Assembly: GCA_002494165.1 (NCBI GenBank)
Contig: DLBH01000052.1
Location: 1 to 6,080 of the forward strand
DNA: 6,080 nt
Direction of reading: 5' to 3'
DNA from: Lachnospiraceae bacterium UBA7026
Lineage (GTDB): Bacteria; Bacillota; Clostridia; Lachnospirales; Lachnospiraceae
Both the position numbers and the translations under genes were made by a program. Below the pieces are notes generated by a model. It searched no databases. It was not told the origin of the DNA and was given only the letters and a program-made list of their open reading frames with translations. Each line of letters begins with the position of its first letter. The stretch's first letter is position 1. This document shows positions 1 to 3,095 of this stretch, piece by piece.

Positions 1-16
1 ACACTACCTTTCGACC

Positions 17-45
17 CTTACATCATATAGAGAATAAAATATAAG
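17..45 (+). promoter_or_regulatory. Candidate sigma-A promoter for hisHF
   Basis: A CTTACA hexamer (17-22; 4 of 6 matches to TTGACA) is followed after 17 bases by TATAAG (40-45; 5 of 6 matches to TATAAT). The stretch around it is AT-rich and changes abruptly to GC-rich sequence after about 55. Transcription would begin near 52, leaving a leader of roughly 165 bases before hisH. Seen by eye only; other hexamer pairings in this AT-rich stretch are possible. Confidence 0.45.
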
Positions 46-51
46 TAAGAA

Positions 52-216
52 CTTGAAGTGGCGCGGCGGGAGGGCCGGTAACAGTCCGCCCCTGCTGGAA
101 ATAGAGGAGACCGTGACACGGGATCGTCAGTTAGGGAGAGAGGCCCCTGGCCCGGATGGGACACAGATGTGAAGGAAACCCTGGCCCGGGTGACTGGTCA
201 GGAAAAGGAGATAAAT
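52..216 (+). promoter_or_regulatory. GC-rich 5' leader of hisH, possibly structured
   Basis: No convincing gene lies here. The 11-mer CCCTGGCCCGG occurs twice (145-155 and 179-189). CCTGGCC of the second copy (180-186) can pair with GGTCAGG (196-202, one G-U pair), forming a 7-bp hairpin that ends three bases before the AAGGAG site of hisH (205-210). The first copy could form the same pairing instead, and CCCGG (151-155) can pair with CCGGG (186-190), so alternative folds are conceivable. There is no U-run, hence no obvious transcription attenuator, and no His-codon-rich leader peptide. Any regulation would more likely be translational. Function is inferred and weak. Confidence 0.3.
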
Positions 217-852
217 ATGATTGCTATAGTAGATTATGACGCGGGGAATCTGAAGAGTGTGGAAAAGGCCTTTTCCGCTCTGGGAGAGGATATAAAGGTG
301 ACCAGGGACCGGGAGGAGATTCTCTCGGCAGATGGCATAGTGCTGCCCGGAGTAGGATCATTCGGGGATGCCATGAATAAGCTCTATGAATATGGATTGG
401 TTTCAGTCTTTCAGGAGGCCGCTGCCAGGGACATACCCCTCTTGGGAATCTGTCTGGGCCTCCAGCTGTTTTTTGAATCCAGCGAGGAGTCTCCAGGTAT
501 ACAGGGCTTGAACCTGCTTCCTGGCCAGGTGAAGCTGATTCCCAGAGAGACAGCCGATGGCCAGATGCTGAAAATCCCCCATATGGGCTGGAATTCCTTA
601 AAGATTAATCCAAATTCCAGACTCTTTAAGGGGATCCCGGAGGAATCCTATGTATATTTCGTCCATTCTTATTATCTTGAGGCGGCTGAGGAAAGGGACG
701 TAGCCGCGTCGACCGAGTATGGGGTCCATATCCATGCCGCCGTGGAACATGGCAACCTTTTTGCCTGCCAGTTCCATCCGGAGAAGAGCAGCAGTGTGGG
801 CCTGCAGATTTTAAAGAATTTTATTGACATCGTACATGACAGCGTGGACTGA
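217..852 (+). CDS. hisH: Imidazole glycerol phosphate synthase, glutamine amidotransferase subunit
   Basis: HisH hydrolyses glutamine and passes the ammonia to HisF, which makes IGP and AICAR in histidine biosynthesis (cytoplasmic heterodimer). The class I amidotransferase triad is complete: Cys79 in GICLGLQ, and His187 and Glu189 in FHPEKS. The oxyanion-strand PGVG motif is at 44-47 and YFVHSYY at 147-153. The start at 217 is chosen because AAGGAG (205-210) lies six bases upstream and the protein then begins MIAIVDYDAGN, the usual HisH N-terminus. A GTG at 169 would add 16 residues unlike the family. The length of 211 aa is close to the usual 200 or so. hisF follows after 27 bases, so the two subunits are surely co-expressed. 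WbuY-type sugar-pathway paralogs are a remote alternative, but all sequence features are canonical HisH. Confidence 0.96.
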   Translation: MIAIVDYDAGNLKSVEKAFSALGEDIKVTRDREEILSADGIVLPGVGSFGDAMNKLYEYGLVSVFQEAAARDIPLLGICLGLQLFFESSEESPGIQGLNLLPGQVKLIPRETADGQMLKIPHMGWNSLKINPNSRLFKGIPEESYVYFVHSYYLEAAEERDVAASTEYGVHIHAAVEHGNLFACQFHPEKSSSVGLQILKNFIDIVHDSVD

Positions 853-867
853 TGCTGAACTTTGGAT

Positions 868-873
868 AAGGAG
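868..873 (+). promoter_or_regulatory. hisF ribosome binding site
   Basis: A full AAGGAG lies six bases before the ATG at 880. It decides the hisF start against the in-frame TTG at 862, which lies upstream of this site. Confidence 0.85.
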
Positions 874-879
874 CCGAAA

Positions 880-1638
880 ATGTTTACAAAGAGAATTATT
901 CCCTGTCTGGATGTGACAGGTGGAAGGGTAGTAAAGGGTGTTAACTTCGTGAATCTGGTGGATGCCGGAGACCCGGTGGAGATCGCCGCAGCCTATGACA
1001 AAGCCGGGGCTGATGAGCTGGTATTTCTGGATATTACGGCTTCCTCCGATGCCAGAAATACAGTGGTGGATATGGTTCGCCGGGTTGCGGAAAAGGTATT
1101 TATACCCTTTACCGTAGGCGGGGGAATCAGAACCGTGGAGGACTTCCGGGTCCTGCTCCGGGAGGGGGCGGATAAGATCTCCGTCAACACGGCAGCCATT
1201 ATGAGACCGGAACTAATCAGCGAGGCTGCCGACAAGTTCGGAAGCCAGTGTGTCGTTGTGGCCATAGACGCCCGGAGAAGAGGAGACGGAGGCTGGAATA
1301 TCTTTAAAAATGGTGGCCGGATCGATATGAAGATTGACGCCGTCGAGTGGGCCATGAAGGCAGAGAAGCTGGGAGCCGGAGAGATCCTCCTGACCAGTAT
1401 GGACTGTGACGGGACCAAAGAAGGCTATGACCTGGAACTGACCTCTGTGATCTCAGAAAATGTTTCCATCCCTGTTATTGCCTCCGGCGGTGCCGGTAAC
1501 AAAGATCATTTCTACGATGCCTTTACCCTGGGCAAGGCCGATGCAGCCCTGGCAGCCTCCCTCTTTCATTTTAAGGAGCTGGAGATCCTGGACCTCAAGC
1601 ATTATCTCCATGACCGGGGCCTGGCCATGAGATTGTAA
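880..1638 (+). CDS. hisF: Imidazole glycerol phosphate synthase, cyclase subunit
   Basis: HisF is the (beta/alpha)8-barrel cyclase that combines PRFAR with ammonia from HisH to give imidazole glycerol phosphate and AICAR. From the ATG at 880 the protein has 252 residues, the standard length, and starts [12 protein letters not shown]. The two catalytic acids are at Asp11 (CLDV) and Asp130 (AIDAR). Residues known to line the ammonia gate in the Thermotoga enzyme are matched at Arg5, Glu46 and Lys99, with Glu168 at or one past the fourth position. Phosphate-binding segments are visible as TVGGGIR (78-84) and IASGGAG. It is the second gene of a two-gene unit with hisH and is followed by a terminator. 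Its last codons are duplicated just after the stop (see the repeat at 1617-1673). A long antisense reading frame inside the gene is a composition effect. Confidence 0.97.
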   Translation: MFTKRIIPCLDVTGGRVVKGVNFVNLVDAGDPVEIAAAYDKAGADELVFLDITASSDARNTVVDMVRRVAEKVFIPFTVGGGIRTVEDFRVLLREGADKISVNTAAIMRPELISEAADKFGSQCVVVAIDARRRGDGGWNIFKNGGRIDMKIDAVEWAMKAEKLGAGEILLTSMDCDGTKEGYDLELTSVISENVSIPVIASGGAGNKDHFYDAFTLGKADAALAASLFHFKELEILDLKHYLHDRGLAMRL

Positions 1639-1673
1639 GCTATGCCTGGTCAGGGCCTGGCCATGAGATTGTA
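1617..1673 (+). repeat. Direct repeat duplicating the 3' end of hisF
   Basis: Bases 1617-1637 (the last codons of hisF, through TTG TA of the stop) recur exactly at 1653-1673, a 21-base identity at a 36-base offset. Because 36 is a multiple of three, the second copy is in the hisF frame and again reads GLAMRL followed by a stop (TAG instead of TAA). The intervening bases would encode AMPGQ. This looks like a small tandem duplication of the gene end; readthrough of the TAA would append an 11-residue tail ending in the same six residues. Confidence 0.85.
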
Positions 1674-1678
1674 GGCTT

Positions 1679-1708
1679 TATACAAAGTAAATAAAAACAT
1701 AATATAAT
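1679..1708 (+). promoter_or_regulatory. Possible promoter just before the terminator
   Basis: A perfect TATAAT (1703-1708) is preceded after 18 bases by TATACA (1679-1684; 4 of 6 matches to TTGACA). Transcripts from about 1715 would run straight into the terminator and be about 70 bases long. The stretch is very AT-rich, so chance resemblance is a serious possibility. Confidence 0.2.
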
Positions 1709-1725
1709 AGCTGTTTTATAAGTTG

Positions 1726-1785
1726 AAAAAAGAGCTTTCTGTCCTTGCCGGCATATCATGCTGAAGGGTAGAGAGCTCTTTTTTT
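1726..1785 (+). terminator. Rho-independent terminator of hisHF
   Basis: Arms 1726-1746 and 1764-1784 pair over 21 positions, three of them as G-U wobbles in the + strand RNA. They flank a 17-base apical part that can itself form GGCAU/AUGCU. The 3' arm ends in seven Ts (1779-1785). On the - strand the three wobbles become A-C mismatches, but the outer 11 bp, including GAGCT, remain perfect and are followed by six Ts. It may therefore also stop transcripts of the convergent transpeptidase gene, less efficiently. Confidence 0.9.
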
Positions 1786-1815
1786 ATCTAATGAACTATG
1801 AACTGGTCCGGGTCT

Positions 1816-1898
1816 GAACCAGGTCTAACCCGGATCCAAACCAGGCCAAAACCGAATTCAAACCAGGCCAAAACCGAATCCAAACCAAGTCCGGGCCT
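1816..1898. repeat. Degenerate 22-bp tandem repeats between convergent genes
   Basis: Three consecutive 22-base units lie at 1816-1837, 1838-1859 and 1860-1881. The last two differ at one base; the first is more diverged. A partial fourth unit follows (1882-1898). Related AACTGG/GTCCGGG words flank the block on both sides (from about 1800 and to about 1915). The unit is not a multiple of three, and neither strand shows a gene here. Together with the terminator this accounts for most of the 304-base gap between hisF and the transpeptidase gene. The role is unknown. Confidence 0.75.
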
Positions 1899-1942
1899 GA
1901 ACTGGACAGGTCTTGGCAGGTATTAGCGAATCTTAACGGATC

Positions 1943-2941
1943 TTAGTAGATCTGGTAAGAATTCTTTACGATATTAGGATCTGTAGGATCATAATTCTTG
2001 TTGGTCTTGCCGGTAGTATCATTTAAAGTGATCTCACCGAATGGTCCCGGGTTGTCCTCAGACCTGTAGATTCTTACCTTGATCGGGTACTTGTTCTTAC
2101 AGGCTATCTGGTAGATCATCTTGGCATTGACAGCCTGGACACGGATACAATGGGTAGTGATATTGTGACCGAAGAGATTGTAATATTTTTTCACAAGACG
2201 ACGGTTATTGGTAGTGTAGTACATGTTGGAGTGGATCAGAATATTGGTATTTCCGACCTTTACAGCCCACTGGTAGTAATGATAGGGGTTGCTTCTCCTG
2301 TAGATGAACCATCTCAGATGAAAGCCCTTGTTGAGCCTGTATGTTCCGGTAGGTGTCCCGTTATAATGGCGGGAAGTGGCACAGACAAAGGACTTAAGCG
2401 GGATCGTATATTGGCCTGTCCTGGGATCCTTCATAAGGATAGTGAAGGTGTGGGATGACAGGTTGATCTCAAATTGCAGTTTCTTCTTCAGGTACATATT
2501 GTAATACTTTTTGGAGAGACCATAGAAATTAGTGATTACCCTGCCATCCTTGGCAAAGGCATAGGTGTAGGCACGGCTTTTACAGTCATAACCCTTCACT
2601 GCATAGTATCCATTGGCCAGGGCTTTTCCCTTGTTGATGTAATAGAGGCTGCCCCCGGCTTTCACCCATCCTGTGTAATCAGTCTGGGCCTGGCCGTTCT
2701 TATAGTAGACCAGGTCCACTACCTGCTTGCTGTCTGTCACCTCAGCCTGGGCGGAGGAGTCAGGATTGACAATTGCTCCCGCACTCAGCTCTGAAGATGA
2801 AGAGGAAGTGATTGTTTCTGTCTTTGAAGCCGCTTCTACTACAGTGGAAGGGCCCTCTGACATAGGAAGCACAGGGCTTGCAGTCGTTAAAAGCAGACAG
2901 GCCGCCAGCAGGAAAGCAAAGGTTCTAATCTTTTTGTTCAT
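1943..2941 (-). CDS. Secreted L,D-transpeptidase (YkuD family) with cell-wall-binding-like repeats
   Basis: A predicted exported enzyme that would form 3-3 cross-links in peptidoglycan or attach ligands to it. It has 332 residues. A signal peptide comes first (KKIR, then a hydrophobic stretch at 7-20; cleavage possibly after Ala21 or near VEA 35-37), then a Ser/Thr-rich linker (about 40-72). An aromatic Gly/Tyr-rich part (about 76-141, including GWVKAGGSLYYINKGKAL and AFAKDGRVITNF) resembles choline/glucan-binding wall repeats. The YkuD catalytic domain spans about 155-293. Family marks are TPTGTY (196-201), IHS with His237, CIRV with the presumed nucleophile Cys265, and the C-terminal DPTDP typical of clostridial members. 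Oddity: the usual S-H-G before the catalytic Cys reads T-T-H (262-264), so activity is not assured. The start is supported by AGGAG seven bases upstream. It is convergent with hisF and lies 154 bp downstream of the large - strand gene. Confidence 0.88.
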   Translation of the reverse strand: MNKKIRTFAFLLAACLLLTTASPVLPMSEGPSTVVEAASKTETITSSSSSELSAGAIVNPDSSAQAEVTDSKQVVDLVYYKNGQAQTDYTGWVKAGGSLYYINKGKALANGYYAVKGYDCKSRAYTYAFAKDGRVITNFYGLSKKYYNMYLKKKLQFEINLSSHTFTILMKDPRTGQYTIPLKSFVCATSRHYNGTPTGTYRLNKGFHLRWFIYRRSNPYHYYQWAVKVGNTNILIHSNMYYTTNNRRLVKKYYNLFGHNITTHCIRVQAVNAKMIYQIACKNKYPIKVRIYRSEDNPGPFGEITLNDTTGKTNKNYDPTDPNIVKNSYQIY

Positions 2942-2948
2942 AACTTTT

Positions 2949-2953
2949 CTCCT
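2949..2953 (-). promoter_or_regulatory. Ribosome binding site of the L,D-transpeptidase gene
   Basis: AGGAG on the - strand, inside a purine-rich run, lies seven bases before the ATG at 2941. It supports that start, which is also where the signal peptide begins. Confidence 0.8.
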
Positions 2954-2967
2954 TTTTTAAACAATGA

Positions 2968-3058
2968 TTAGTTCACAAGTACTTTATATTATGTAGTTGA
3001 CAGTTACTAATACTATGTAATCGACAGTTATTAATATTATGTAGTTGACAGTTACTTT
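2968..3058. repeat. 24-bp tandem repeat array upstream of the transpeptidase gene (possible operator sites)
   Basis: Three units begin at 2991, 3015 and 3039, exactly 24 bases apart. The core GTAGTTGACAGTTAC occurs at 2993-3007 and 3041-3055, and a variant at 3017-3031 differs at three positions. A weaker relative (11 of 15 matches) is at 2968-2982, one base out of register. The core is an imperfect dyad (GTA..TG.CA..TAC, centred at 3000, 3024 and 3048). The array fills the space upstream of the candidate -10 of the transpeptidase gene, so binding sites for a dimeric regulator are a reasonable inference. A simple minisatellite is the alternative. Confidence 0.7.
2983..2993 (-). promoter_or_regulatory. 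Candidate -10 region of the transpeptidase promoter
   Basis: On the - strand the overlapping hexamers CATAAT (2993-2988) and TATAAA (2988-2983) each match TATAAT at 5 of 6 positions, about 42-52 bases before the start codon. No good -35 hexamer lies 16-18 bases upstream; that space is occupied by the 24-bp repeats. This would fit an activator-dependent promoter, but the exact start is a guess. Confidence 0.35.
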
Positions 3059-3095
3059 ATGAAAGAGAAGGAGTAGGGGGAAAGGCAATGACTGC

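Noticed and set aside
156..168. TGGGAC in the hisH leader resembles the T-box core TGGNAC, and TGGG would suit the CCCA end of tRNA-His.
   Set aside because: The rest of the core (CCGCG) is absent, no specifier stem or terminator with a T-run is visible, and the leader is short for a T-box. The six-base match is likely chance.
169..216. GTG start at 169 giving a HisH longer by 16 residues.
   Set aside because: The extension does not fit the family N-terminus, and AAGGAG is ideally placed for the ATG at 217.
156..238. Small reading frame starting ATG at 156 as a possible attenuation leader peptide.
   Set aside because: It contains a single His codon, lacks a good ribosome site and runs over the hisH start; no regulatory stall codons are seen.
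862..879. TTG at 862 as the hisF start.
   Set aside because: The ribosome site at 868-873 lies downstream of it, and the ATG at 880 gives the canonical [12 protein letters not shown] start.
993..1418. Long antisense reading frame within hisF.
   Set aside because: A shadow of hisF codon structure; Ser/Pro/Thr-rich low-complexity product without recognisable motifs or ribosome site.
2897..2908. LAAC at residues 12-15 of the transpeptidase as a lipoprotein lipobox.
   Set aside because: The hydrophobic stretch continues beyond the Cys (LLLTTA) and is too short before it; a type I signal peptide fits better.
2150..2960. Three + strand reading frames opposite the transpeptidase gene.
   Set aside because: They lie fully over a gene with signal peptide and YkuD motifs and have no features of their own.
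2997..3050. TTGACA words at 2997-3002 and 3045-3050 as + strand -35 boxes.
   Set aside because: No -10-like hexamer lies 16-18 bases downstream, and the transcript would be antisense to the giant gene. The words are better explained as part of the 24-bp repeats.
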